Assembly: GCA_019137255.1 (NCBI GenBank)
Contig: WPDH01000160.1
Location: 211,020-275,019, forward strand
Direction: 5' to 3'
Length of the DNA stretch: 64,000 bases
Source of the DNA: Corinectria fuckeliana
Lineage: Eukaryota > Ascomycota > Sordariomycetes > Hypocreales > Nectriaceae
A program made the translations under genes and the position numbers. Every line of letters begins with the position of its first letter. Positions within the stretch are counted from its first letter, which is position 1. The notes under the pieces are model-generated. The model saw only the letters and a program-made list of their open reading frames with translations, was not told where the DNA came from and did no database searches. Below are positions 45,998-57,017 of the stretch, piece after piece.

Positions 45998-48002
45998 CTA
46001 GTCAGCACACTGCGAATAAGTCGACCGAGGCTGCTTCCTTCGAATCCAACTTACCAGATGTTGAGATTGTGCCTTTCGGGCTGCGGGTAGCGCTAAGTAG
46101 CTGCTTGGTTGTCTAAATGACGTAGGAACCTTCACATCCCTTCGAGGTATCCCAGTAAACAAGTATTTATCGTCGTTCCTTGCTCTCGTCCAAATATGGT
46201 TCAGCTCATTCCACAGTGTAGAGGCATCAGCACGGCACCGGGCGGTAGGATCGTCTTCTCCCGGCAGGGCGATCACGAGGAGCTTGTCCTGAACTAATCT
46301 GATAAGATCTCTCGTGACGGTGGCCCTGGACGGGTCGCATTCAGGGTCTTGTTTCAGCATTTGCTTGATCCAGGCTTTCGATACATCGCTGACTTCAGCC
46401 TTCCGTTGGTTTTGGGAATCGGTCGAAGTAGTAAAGTAGAGCGTATCTCTCGAGTTCTCAAGATGTTCGTTCTGCTTCAGGAAGGTCTCGAGGACGTCAT
46501 ATCCGTACATAAGCCAGATGATGGACTCCAGGATGATGCATCCCATAGACCAAATGTCATAGCGTCGTGATCGTGGTTGGGTTGATTTGGTAGATGCCTC
46601 CGGCGCTTCATAGTGCAACGTCGCGTGCTTCGTACCAGTCCGTTCGAACCTAGCATTTGTAGCGTACTCGTGCTGCTTGGCCAGTCCCAGATCAGCAATC
46701 TTAAGAGTTCCAAAGCATCCTGACCCTTTGAATGTGAGAATGTTGTCAGGCTTCAGATCGCCGTGGCGCCAGTGCTTTTCCTCAGCGGAACCTTCGGAGC
46801 CGACATCACTGTCGTCGTCTTGAAAATCATCAGTGCCTCTGTCGCCATTGGGAGAATCCACGTTAGTGACGTTGATAGTGACATCGTTGTTGGTTCTGAT
46901 TCCCTGGATAGCCTCGCGTCGTATCCGGTCGTTGGAATTGGCAGCCCTGGCTGTGTTTGTTCTTCGATTAGTCGAGTGTAAAGCACACAGAGCATCAGCC
47001 AAGCCGCGAAACTCCTTCAACAAACTCATGACCTGTTCCTTGTCGAGTTGCTCATGTATTTTGGGATTGCTCTCCCAAATTTCTCGAAGACTCCCTCCAT
47101 CGGCCCATTCGAAGAGGATAACGTGTTCCTGGCCTTGTTTGAAGGCCGCGATGCAATGTATTAGGTGTTGGTGGCGGAGCTCGCCAATTTTATCGAGAGC
47201 CGCAACTTCGCGGTGCCATGCGTCTTCGACATTGTATCCTCGTTCCTTGGATAAAGGCTTCAACACCTTGATGGCAACGTGGATATCATCTCCAGTCTTT
47301 GTCTTTGTCAGAACGAAGCTTTCTAGGTTAGTTGGGTGTTCTTACTTGCTTGATCTTGTCTTGGTGGTCGGCGCGAAGCTCGGCCTCGCTGACGTCGCTG
47401 AAGTGTCCAGACTTGCGTTCTTTGTTGACCCGCGTGAATGGTAGTATGGACCTTTCGTGCAGTGTCTGTTTGGGTTTGCTTTCCCTGAATACCGGTGAGA
47501 TAAACATCCACTGTTCGTCGTAAAAGCGGCGAATCTCTGGAGAATCATCCCAGTCGTGAAAGGCGTTCAGAGCGGCATGATGGCGGCATTGCGAAATCTC
47601 TTCCCCCTCAGAGAAATCGGAGTCTTCATCATCTGTCATATCGCAACTACCCTTACGTGTAATATCGTCGATCGGCAAGAGCTTGTCGGTTAGCCCATGC
47701 TGTCCAAAACATTTTGTGGCTTTGGCGAAATCAATAGAGTGAGGGTTGACGTATGCGAGGGTCAAGAAGACTTTCTTAGCATCATTGCACACAAACTGAA
47801 CCAAGTCTGAAGATGCTTTGGGAAGCAGCTCCTTGACCTTCTCTTCCGTAACCAGCTCGGATACGGAGCTCTCAGGTAGAAACGGCTGGGGTCTTCCATG
47901 ATATCGACTGTCTTTGAGCGATTCACGGATCTGTTTTTGGAAGTTTTTGAGTGGGTTGGCCTTGACCTTGGGTTTGGACTTGGCTACTTTGCGAGATGCC
48001 AT
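45998..48002 (-). CDS. Protein kinase-domain protein, atypical HGD/DLG motifs, with N-terminal shared domain
   Basis: Exons 48002-47346 and 47296-45998 (49-nt intron, GTAAGA donor, AAAG acceptor) give 651 residues. Residues 1-25 are Lys-rich. A region shared with the paralogue to the right follows, including FYDEQWMFISPVF and LPFTRV. The kinase domain has a reduced glycine loop (KSGHFSDV), VAIK with Lys229, catalytic HGDLKPDN at 396-403 (Gly replaces the usual Arg), ADLGLAK (DLG for DFG, Asp420), YEAPEAS and DIWSMGCI. About 70 acidic, Asn-rich residues (about 326-394) are inserted before the catalytic loop. Core Lys and Asp residues are present, so activity is possible. A second 3' model uses an intron 46054-45982 and ends in NVR. 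An ATG at 48041 is an alternative start. It is divergent from its paralogue and close to the HET gene. Confidence 0.8.
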
Positions 48003-49258
48003 AGCTCTAGGGAACCAATTTGACGTGAGGCAATTTAGCATAAGGTATGGGCGATCAAGTAAAGAGGTCGAAAGTGCTGTGACGTTCAAAAACAGGTGGG
48101 GAAAATGCCAGGCTGATCCGCCTCCGACGGAAGGGTTTTATTGCCACATCCATCTCATTGCCAGAGGCAGCCTCATATCGCTCAATTGACGGCGCGGGCT
48201 TTGGATGGGTGTGATGACGCACATGTTAGGCAGAATAAGGCGCAGCCTGGTGCAAGAAGATGGCCACGAATTGGTTGAATTGGTGACATCAACAGTAGTC
48301 GACGCACCCTCTTAACCGGCATCTCACATGGTTGCCTGCTGACAAACGATTGACCAATAAAAGAAAGAAACCCCTCTTGGAGAGCGAACCGCATTTCAGC
48401 CCTAGCTTTGTCGTGTCATTCTGCGATTCGAGCCTAAAGAGGATGAGGCTGGCTGCGTCTAAGCCACCCAGCCGAAATCATCGAGGAGCGGGGTAAGCTG
48501 GCGGATGATAACGACTTTGGTATGCATTATTCGTACAGCTGCATGATGCAGCCGAACATTGAGGGTCGTGGCTTTCGCAGGTAAAAGGTGGTTGTGGCAG
48601 ATGAAGTGACGTGACTTTACTCGGCGAGGCAGAATATACGTCTGCCTTACCAAGACCCCCGACCACGAAGTTTGTGGGGAGACGGTGACTTAGCCTAGAT
48701 GAGAAGCCAATCATTAGATGAGGCTGCATCAAGAGCTACACATGAGCCATTTAAATGTAATGCGAACCCTTTCAAAGACCCTGTGATGGTCCGCACGAAA
48801 GGTCGCATGAACGTATCGGCAACCATGAAGAACAACCCCCATGCGGCCGATGCCCAACACCAATATTCATTCGCAAAAGAGAAGACGACCCAAAGATAAG
48901 CCGTAGCTGGGCTGATTTATTTCTTTTCCTATTGGGAATGGGTGGTCAATCGCCACGCACACTTGGCAGGGGGTTATTCCTTGGCATAATCCTGACTTAT
49001 TCATGCATGACACCCTCCAGGGGATTTAAGGCAAGCAAACAGCCGCTGCTACTGGACGGACATGTCATTTTAGGACCCGAGGCAGAAAGGGCTTCCCCGC
49101 GTGATCCGGAGTACCTATCTTGAAGAGCCGCATTGGTTCGCATGGGCGTAAGGAATCATTTCCGACAAGCCTTTAAGCCGGGTAAGGCTGAAGTCGATTA
49201 CCACAAAGTCATTCCTCTTGGGTGACTCATTCAATCTCCGCGTATCCTTTCCGCCGCC
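48003..49258. promoter_or_regulatory. Shared promoter region of two divergent kinase genes
   Basis: This 1.26-kb interval separates the start codons of two head-to-head paralogues. No supported gene lies inside. Short frames at 48.2-49.1 kb are not conserved in pattern. Co-regulation of the pair is an inference from orientation alone. Confidence 0.45.
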
Positions 49259-50787
49259 ATGTCGTTCTATCATGTGCTCAGCGAGGATCTGGTTACATGC
49301 CTACTGGGAGACCATCGCCAGACCTTCCTGCCACTCAGCACGTTGGATAAGATTACAAAAGCCAGAATCAGCGCGCAGCTGCCTTTTGTAAATCGTTACG
49401 TCTTCCGCGGTCTAGCTGGCAAGTTTCTTGTTCGCGCAAGGAAGATTTTCGCAATCCTCGTACTCATGGGCGAAGAGGACACGATAAAAAGCATACTAAA
49501 AGACGGGCTTACAGACGAGGACCTTCCGCTCCACAGAGAAAGCTCCGGCACCGCTCTAGTATCTTGGAAAAACAAGCCGTTCAAGTCATTTGCTGCCTGG
49601 AAGAATGAAGCTAGAGTTGAACAGTTTCTCGTCAAACAGTGGCTCGTCTTAGCACCAGTGTTTGACGCCCCGGGCCAGAGTATCACACTGGACACCAACT
49701 GCGCTCTGCCGATTACAAGCAGTGAGTGGGTGGCTGGGGAGGGAGCTTGCATGGTCTACAAAGCGGCACTTCATCCTGCCCACCATGACTTTTACCAGGG
49801 TCTCGAGGTAACAATGACTTTCCCATTGGCTCGTCACAATGCTGAGAACTGTAGGGAGAACAACCAGACTTTCTGGTAGCCATCAAGGAATTCAGAGTCA
49901 AGGCCAACTTTGACAAAGAGGATGGTAACTTGCAAAATATCCAAGACCTCGAGCACAAGCACCTCATTAAAGTTATTGCCGCCTGTGAGATAGAACCGTC
50001 CTATTACGTCGTTTTTCCTTGGGCAGATGGCGGAAACCTAAGGGAACTCTGGGAACAGAAGGATTCGAACCGGACCCCAGACCTCGTTCTATGGTCTCTC
50101 CGTCAGATGTTTGGTCTTGCCGACGGTCTCAAAGCTCTACACAGCAAGAACTGTCGCCACGGAGATTTGAAGCCTGAGAACATTCTCCATTTCAAGGAAA
50201 ACGCACAAAATGGACAAGGGAACTTGGTGATTGCAGATGTTGGCGTGTCCAAGTTTCACAGGGACGCCACGACGCTAAGACACCTGCCAACAAACACGAA
50301 AGCCACCACGCCCTCGTACGAAGCTCCCGAGGCGCATCCTAGCGTCAAGGGTCCAAGGTCACGCATATACGACACATGGTCCATGGGCTGTATCTACCTG
50401 GAGTGGGTCGTCTGGCTCCTATACGGTTTTGAAGCTGTCGGAAGGTTCCGCAAATTGAGGACGTCTACCGATCCCAAGATTGAGCCTGGTAGTTTCTACA
50501 TTGGCTCTCTTAAGGAGATGCCCTTGATTCATCCCGAGGTCTCTAAATCATTCCGAGTCCTCCGGGAAGATCCAAGGTGTCGGGACGGTACGGCACTTGG
50601 AGACCTCGTCGGGATTATTGCCAAGGATTTCCTGGTCCACGTGGACGATCGCGGAAACGCTACTCAGCTATGCGAACATCTAGCTATAATTGTTCACAAG
50701 GCCGAGCAAGATCCCTCATACTTGTTCAGTCAGCCAGATCCACCTCCGGATACTCCTGTATTCTTTAGAACACCTCGGGAGTCTTGA
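49259..50787 (+). CDS. Protein kinase-domain protein, paralogue of the divergent neighbour
   Basis: Exons 49259-49807 and 49855-50787 (47-nt intron, phase 0) give 493 residues. The N-terminal domain of about 150 residues (FLPLSTLDKITKARI, YVFRGLAGKFLV, VKQWLVLAPVFD, CALPITSSEW) matches in order the equivalent region of the minus-strand neighbour. The kinase domain has a fuller glycine loop (GEGACMVYKA), VAIK with Lys194, HGDLKPEN at 285-292 (non-RD: Gly for Arg), ADVGVSK (DVG for DFG), YEAPEAH and DTWSMGCIYLEWVVWL. The intron falls ten residues before the VAIK lysine in both genes, which supports common descent. There is no long insertion before the catalytic loop. Likely cytosolic; partner unknown. 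It may signal in the same response as the nearby HET protein. Confidence 0.85.
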
Positions 50788-51461
50788 GTTCTCTGGTTCT
50801 TTTGGAAACCCAGGTTTGCTCCGCCTCGGCGTGTGGAAGCTTTGCTGCTTTTTCCCTGACTAGGATAAGTATCTATGGGAAAGGCAAGCTTGACAAGTCT
50901 GGAAACTTGCACTGTGGTTGGGACGGCGTTATGGGAGCACATCAATAAGTGATCTTGATTCGAGCGAAGGTGCACACATTTGCAATTTATCTGTATAATA
51001 ATGGACCAGTAATGAGGGAGACAGTGATACCCAAGAGCAATGAAAAGTTTCTGTCAAATTTCGAAGCTAAGTGAGTTCGGCAACCGCATTGTTTTTCAAC
51101 CTGCTGCCGTATCTGAGGAAGCCTTGGAAACCGCCGCATCTAAAGGAGCCAGTGAGGAAGTCTAGGAAGCCGCTGTCTCTAAAGAAGTCATGTAAACTTC
51201 CAAGGCAAGTTTCGTGTTCTGGTTAACAAAAGTCGAGCGGCTGTTGATTTATATAAAGGCTGCATTCCACCTGTCAAGAATGGCGGTGATGCCGTCGGAG
51301 TAACTACAGGAATACTAGGCCATGTCCTATCCCTATTCATTCTATTCTGTCAGCCATTGCTAGTAGCTTTTCGACAGTAGGACGGTAAGAGAAGGAGAAT
51401 CGGGAATTGCGAGAGGGTGGAAGGAAGGGATAAATTTAGCAATAAGCGGGCACAAAGTCAA
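50788..51461. other. Intergenic region with a small repetitive coding-like frame
   Basis: A 41-codon frame at 51040-51165 (MKSFCQISKLSE..., ending SEEALETAASKGASEEV) is followed, after TAG, by the related EAAVSKEV. It looks like a short relic with an imperfect Ala-Glu-Ser repeat, not a confident gene. The rest holds the 3' ends of the two converging genes. Confidence 0.4.
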
Positions 51462-52853
51462 CTACCCGATATAATTCCCATACTTGGTAAACTCCTCATC
51501 TGCCTTCAGCCTCTCCATGTCCTCCTCCCTCAACGAGATCCCAAGGCTAATCTCGCCATCCGGCGTCTTAGGCATCAGGTACATGAGGCACTCCATGGGA
51601 TCAAACCGAGGCCGTCTTACACATTCAGGCTTTCCAAGTCCAAACCCGAAGTCGAGATGGTAGCAATCGACCTTGGCCCAGGAACTAAGCATAACGTCCG
51701 CCGCAGGATCTACCGTGGCCGAAACGTTGAAGATGGACTTGTCCGCCGCCCTGTGCATGACAGTTGCAAGCCCCCGCGTGCGATAAAGCAGATTAGACGG
51801 CTCCAGCTCCGCGCGCAGCTTCGACGCCACGACACCGAGCGGCGCTTCCACGAGCTGCTGGAACGTGCTCCGGTTGTACGTCATGTTCTGCAGCAGGCCG
51901 GGGTAGGCCTTGGGAGCTCCGACGAAGCGTCTCGCATCGACGGCGCGGGTGAACTTGGTCTCGTCGGTGGGGTTGAGACGAGGGAGACGCGCTCGGGCGA
52001 CGGACTGCCAGATCAGGGCGCTGAGGGCGTCGTCGGTGGAGATGAACCCCGTAGTTGCATCAACCGACTTTGACGCCTCTAGTTTCAGAGCAGAGAGTGA
52101 CTTTGGGTCGAAGGAAAAGTACTCCCAGGTCGCTTTGGGCGGAGGAGGTGGTGGGACGGGCTTGCTGTCTGACAAGGGCGGTGGAGGAATTCGGCTTATC
52201 TGGTCGTCGAGTTCGCTCCCAGGCTTGTAGGCGTCATCCAGGAGAGAAATTATAGCCTTGCGTGGCAAGTTGCCGGTAGTCAGCTCTTCTGCCGTGAATG
52301 CCTCGTTGTTGCAAGCCTTGGAGAGCAGGCGGATGACTTCGCCCTGGCCGGTCATGTCCATGGTACCGTGCTGGCCATTGACCGTGAGAACGAGGCCGCC
52401 CTCGATGAAGTTTGCCTGCAGGATCAAGACGGGCTCGGGATCGGATGGACTGTAGTCTGGGCCTCCAGGCAGCGTCCGCCTCGGCGCAACGACGTCCTCG
52501 TCGAGCATGCGCATAGGAAACCTCGCACCCCTGAGACCGTCCATGGTTGGCGCTTCAGCAGCATCGCGGTGATCCTTGACGACCAGACGGGGCGTCCTGT
52601 CGAGGGCCTTGATCCTGAAGACGCCAGAGCCACCTGTTTCTGCAGGCTCGTTGACGACTTGACCGGCCACCCAGGGGAAGTTCTCAGACAGGCGCGCCAG
52701 GCCATCTTCCAGCGTGCTGATGATGGTTGTGTATGCCGAGGGGTCGGGCACGGGGAAGCAGAAGCTGATTTGCGTGTAGATGCGCAGGAGAGGCGTTTGG
52801 CCGAGGATATCTAGCTCGACGTCTAGGCTGTTGCGGGTGGTGGTTGCATCCAT
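51462..52853 (-). CDS. TRI101-like trichothecene 3-O-acetyltransferase (BAHD superfamily)
   Basis: A single exon of 463 residues from ATG 52853 (an in-frame ATG at 52883 adds ten). It has the BAHD active site HGTMD (His162, Asp166) and the structural DFGFG motif at about 401-405. Length, lack of introns and many aligned blocks (IYTQISFCFP, STDDALSALIW, PGLLQNMTYN, MLSSWAKVD, GKPECVRRP) make it a close relative of Fusarium TRI101. That enzyme transfers acetyl from acetyl-CoA to the C-3 hydroxyl of trichothecenes and protects producers from their own toxin; relatives occur in non-producers. Whether this one accepts trichothecenes cannot be told. A proline-rich loop (about 225-240) is longer than I would expect. 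It lies about 9.6 kb from a phosphate permease, a neighbour of TRI101 in Fusarium. Confidence 0.85.
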   Translation of the reverse strand: MDATTTRNSLDVELDILGQTPLLRIYTQISFCFPVPDPSAYTTIISTLEDGLARLSENFPWVAGQVVNEPAETGGSGVFRIKALDRTPRLVVKDHRDAAEAPTMDGLRGARFPMRMLDEDVVAPRRTLPGGPDYSPSDPEPVLILQANFIEGGLVLTVNGQHGTMDMTGQGEVIRLLSKACNNEAFTAEELTTGNLPRKAIISLLDDAYKPGSELDDQISRIPPPPLSDSKPVPPPPPPKATWEYFSFDPKSLSALKLEASKSVDATTGFISTDDALSALIWQSVARARLPRLNPTDETKFTRAVDARRFVGAPKAYPGLLQNMTYNRSTFQQLVEAPLGVVASKLRAELEPSNLLYRTRGLATVMHRAADKSIFNVSATVDPAADVMLSSWAKVDCYHLDFGFGLGKPECVRRPRFDPMECLMYLMPKTPDGEISLGISLREEDMERLKADEEFTKYGNYIG

Positions 52854-53605
52854 GGCGGCGTTGGAGATGCGAGAGAGTAGCATTGAAGGCGTTGGAATGA
52901 GGTTGTCTTGGTGAAGGCCGATACAGAGGATTGGGAAGCTGTGTAGTCTTTGCACCGGAAAGGCAGCCCCGCATTGTCTCCTCTCACTCCAGCCTCGTGT
53001 GGTTTTTAGTGTCACTGCGGCTTTCTCATTATGAGTCGAGGCTCAATTGTGCCCGTTGTGGCATTACGGCGGAAGACAGACGTATAATTGGTCTGCATGT
53101 GCAAAGGGCTGACTGATGATCACAGGGATTCTGGGCTGATTATTCGGATGAGTCATAAGCACTATAGCCAGAGAAAGGATGATCGTTGTAGGCAATTCGC
53201 TGTTGATTGTGGCTAGCCTTCGTTTCGTTGGTTAATCCCGAGATGGTAGGTCTCTTTAGTATCTATGAGATGGGTCTTGATCAGACAAGAGTGACCCAAT
53301 CCAGTAATACTCACGTATCAATCTAGCTGGTTCGTGATACTAGTTCACAACTTGAGTCTATTCACACCTGCTTCTTCCGTCTTAGCAGTCTGACCTTACA
53401 GCAATTGACTCCCTGCAAAGCAGTGCCAACCCCGCGGCCCGCCTTCCGACGTGAAATCCCTCCCCGTCATCTCTCTGACTCATCAATCCTTTCTGCGAAC
53501 AATCACTTCTACTCGTGGGAGCTTAGTATTTCAGCCACCAACGCTTACAACATCTCCCAACATCCCAACCAGTAGCCTACGTCTAAACAAAAGCAACATA
53601 GAACC
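52854..53605. other. Divergent promoter region
   Basis: Separates the TRI101-like gene from the dehydrogenase gene. No gene is seen inside. Confidence 0.5.
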
Positions 53606-54669
53606 ATGAAGACCCCAAAGCTAGGATGGATCGGTACGTTCTCCGGCGCTCGCACAACGCTTCCTGTTAATCCATCCAGGCCTCGGCTCCATGGGCCTGC
53701 CCATGGCGACCAACCTGCAAAAGCACCTCTCTCGAATCGGAGCTCCGCACCTGCAATACTACAATCGCACAATATCCCGTGGAGAGCCTCTGCAAAGCCA
53801 AGGCGGCATTCCGTCCCCATCCATAACAGACCTCGTCGCCAGCATCGACATCGTGTTCATGTCCTTGAGCGACGACGCGGCTTTGAAGTCGACTTTGGAT
53901 GCTGTGCTTGAGGCCGGAGACGCCCTCTCGGGGAAGCTTGTCGTCGACACGTCTACGGTCCACCCCGATTCTTCAGCCAGTGCCGAAGCCCGGCTTGCGG
54001 AAAAAGGCGCAAAGTTCATTGCTTCTCCCGTCTTCGGCGCAAGTCCCGTTGCGGCCCAAGGCCAACTCCTGTGGATAGTGGCTGGTCCTGATGACGCGGT
54101 TGAATCAATCAGTCCTTTCGTGGTCGGCGTGATGGGCAGGGGAGTCATCCGCGTTGGCCACGATGTTCGACAATCCAGCATGATGAAGACAGCAGGGTGA
54201 GTCTGTTTGAGACCTCGGAGATTCCCATGCTCACAAGCTTGACAGAAACTTCATCACTGCCGGAATGATGGAGCTCGTTGCCGAAGCCCACGTCTTGGCC
54301 GAAAAGACAGGCCTAGGCAGCCGGAACCTAGAGGCCCTGATCGAGCAGCAATACGGCCCTCTAGCTCTCTCCATGTCGAGGCGGCTTACAACCGGGGCCT
54401 ACATGCCCGCACGCGGCGAGCGACCATGGTCCGATCTAAACCTGGCGCTGAAAGACGTTGGTCACGGCATAACATGTGCTGGTCAAGCCGGCTTGAAGCT
54501 GGAGGTGGCCGACGTGGCGTTGAAGCATCTCAAGGAGGCCAGCGCATTTTCCGAAGCTGAAGGGAGGCCCTTGGACTCGTCCTCCATGTATGGCGTGTTG
54601 AGGACGCAGGCAGGACTGCCTTTTGAGACTGATTACGTGAAAAATAGGGATGAACAAAACGAGAACTGA
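53606..54669 (+). CDS. NAD(P)-binding beta-hydroxyacid dehydrogenase (3-hydroxyisobutyrate / 6-phosphogluconate dehydrogenase-like)
   Basis: Three exons (53606-53633, 53680-54196, 54246-54669) give 322 residues. The first exon carries just nine codons and a base, and the first intron splits the Rossmann motif GWIGLGSMGLPMATN at residues 7-21. Next come the substrate-binding stretch (FIASPVFGASPVAAQGQL, the family's D/F-x-APVSGG region with Phe for Asp) and the catalytic Lys in MMKTAGNF with its Asn four residues on. The C-terminal all-helical domain is complete (KTGLGSRNLEAL, LNLALKDVGH). The family reduces or oxidises small beta-hydroxyacids such as 3-hydroxyisobutyrate, tartronate semialdehyde or related metabolites. 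No mitochondrial presequence is seen, so a cytosolic role is more likely than valine breakdown. Confidence 0.85.
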
Positions 54670-54712
54670 TCAAGACAAATAATTTGACTTGTTTACATTG
54701 CAGACATGCGCC

Positions 54713-56388
54713 TCATAGAGCCGCCTTTCCTCTCGACTCGAATGGAAGCACCAGAACCAAGAGTCCTGCCGCGATGAACAGCGCGCCGCTTGTATACACG
54801 GGAGCAGAAGTCTCCAAGTTGGCAAACATGGCAATTATAGGCTGCAGCCGTTAACCATGTCAAACCAAACAAGAAACACAGGGTGCACTTACCGCCATGA
54901 TTCCAAATATGCGGTTGCACGTTGCCGCCAGAGCATTGCCCGTCCCGCGCTGCGGAGTGGGAAACAGCTCAGGCGTGAACCCGTACAGGACTGCGTACAT
55001 GATGTTGCTGCAGAAGCTAAACGCGCAGTTCCATCCCAGGAGGGATCCGCTAGTGAGCGCTGTTGTCGAGCCGTAGAGGAAGACGCCCGTGAGCACCGTG
55101 CTCAGAGACAGCGTGCCCTTGCGTCCCAGCCGCGGCACTTCGACGAGGTAGCCTCCCAGCAAGGCCCCGGGGACGCCGAGGACCGCAATGATGAGGCTGT
55201 TGCGGTACGTCAGATACGTGCTGCCGTCTCCAAAGTCGGCGCCTCTGGTCGCCTGGATATACGGCAGGAAGGCGTTGTAGAGCGGGTACCCCAGGCCGAT
55301 CAGGGCCCATATGGCCATAATCAGCCCCGTGCTGAGGCTCAGCAACCTCGTGGAGAACAGCACCCGGATGTGGTTGAGGTCGAGCTTCTCGAGGTGTCTC
55401 TTCAGCGCCGCAGCGGCGTCGGTCTGGGCAACGTACCCTTCCGGCTCACAGGCCTTCAGGTCGTCGATGGTGAGAAGGCTCGCGGTCCCGTTGCGCTTGG
55501 CGACCCTGTGGACAACCTCGACGGCCTCCTCGTCGCGGCCCTTGCCCATGAGAAACTTGGGCGACTCGTAGATGGTGAAGAAGCCGAAGCGGACGACGAA
55601 CATGACGAGCGTGAGGCCGCCAACGGCAATGACAAAGTACCGCCAGCCCATGTTCTCCCCCCGCGTGCAGGTCTCGTCTTGCTCGCAGGTGAGGTTGCCC
55701 AGCAGCGGCCACGCAACCAGCGTGGCAACGACCTGCGCGACGGCCCAGTCGACGGAGAGGACGGTGAGGAGGTACTGGTGCGTCGACGGCAGGAACTCGA
55801 GGAAGATGGCCGAGTCGACGGGCAGGTTGCCGCCCACGCCAAACGACCAGAGCGCGGCGAAGACGCCGACGGCGGCGAAGCTGGGAGAGCCCGCCGCGGC
55901 CAGGCCCCAGACGGCCGTCAGCCCCAGCGTCAGGTTGAAGGCGACCTTGCGGCCGAAGACGTCGCAGCCGAAGCCCCAGAAGACGGCGCCGCCGAGGAGC
56001 CCGATGTTCTGGGCGAGCGTGAGCAGCGGCGGGCGCGACGGGCCGAACTCGTTGGCCACGGGGGTGAAGATGAGCGACGTGACGATGGGCCAGAGGTTGT
56101 CACTCGCCCAGCCGAACCCGATGACGACGAACAGCTCCCACTGGTACTTTCCCATGCCGACATCTCGGATCTGGGGGAGGCTGCGGTTAGAAGCTCGCCC
56201 GGGAGAGAGGTGGCGCTGGCACGTACAGCTCGGTTCAGGACCCTCGCCTTGGCCTCGTAGACGGGGTCCAGGGCGCCCTTGGGGATGATGGCCTCGTCGT
56301 CGGAGCTCGACGCGATGCTGTCGTCCCGGCGGCCATGGAGCGTGCTGTTGACTTTTCGGTCAGGGTCAGGCCCGTACGTGGACGCCAT
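54713..56388 (-). CDS. MFS transporter, SVOP/sugar-porter-like
   Basis: Exons 56388-56227, 56170-54893 and 54841-54713, all phase 0, give 522 residues with twelve hydrophobic segments. A hydrophilic N-terminus (DDSIASSSDDEAIIPKGALDP) leads to the block MGKYQWELFVVIGFGWASDNLW typical of TM1 in SV2/SVOP-like fungal carriers. Then follow GCDVFGRKVAFN, GVGGNLPVDSAIFLEFLP in TM4, and PRLGRKGTLS and ELFPTPQRGTGNALAATCNRI in the second half. Such carriers move sugars, nicotinate or other organic solutes; the substrate is not readable. A long loop between TM6 and TM7 (about 270-330) is normal for the family. It is convergent with the dehydrogenase, 43 bp apart stop to stop. Confidence 0.88.
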
Positions 56389-56816
56389 TCTCGGTGAATA
56401 TCTTGATAGCGAGGCCTCTCCGGTCACGAGTTCCGACGGGAGATCAGCACATTAGTATAAGTTAGCTAGTGCCAGGGGATGTGAAGCGGGGAGACGGCCC
56501 ATCCCCACGCTTTGTTGCGTCTGCGTGGGGTGCGATGGTGCAATCCGCTTGTGAACCGTTGTATGCCAGTGATGATTGGGTTTCCCCGGCTTGTGGTTGC
56601 ACACGGATCTGCAACGCTACGAGCTGGAGAAGAAGGAGGCGTCATGACGGTATGATGACACTGCCGGTTGGAATGGATGGGCTAAGTAAACTCTTGTTTC
56701 TTTTAGTTGCCCGTTCGATCCCTTTAATAACACTGCCACGTAGCAACAAATATCCGTCCAGACAAGGTTACACCCGGAAGCTCCGTACGCACCAAGGTTG
56801 GATCTTACATGCCAAA

Positions 56817-56859
56817 GGATCGGTCAAGGGATCGGTCAAGGGATCGGTCAAGGGATCGG
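56817..56859. repeat. Tandem 12-mer GGATCGGTCAAG, 3.6 copies
   Basis: Perfect head-to-tail copies in the 0.63-kb intergenic region 56389-57017, which otherwise shows no gene. It gives a false GQGI repeat frame. Confidence 0.85.
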
Positions 56860-57017
56860 CGGCTGCAACAAGCTTTCAGAGACAACCCAGAGCTCAACAA
56901 TTACACATCACGCTGCTGTTACTCCACATAATCCACATGATGGGCTGATGACTATTTCAAGCAAGCAATTAGGCCTACACATAGCTCTGTGACAGGTCGC
57001 AAATAACCTAACCTCTC

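Noticed and set aside
50055..50080. GATTCGAACCGG resembling a tRNA T-arm
   Set aside because: It lies inside the kinase coding frame and no tRNA fold forms around it.
29533..52853. A trichothecene gene cluster (TRI5-family cyclase plus TRI101-like gene)
   Set aside because: The two genes are over 20 kb apart with no P450, regulator or transporter of the pathway between them, and the cyclase motif is not that of trichodiene synthase. Toxin production cannot be inferred.
54857..56260. 467-codon plus-strand frame opposite the SVOP-like transporter
   Set aside because: Shadow of the transporter: it is charged throughout, has no domain, and the minus strand has clear membrane segments and spliced continuity.
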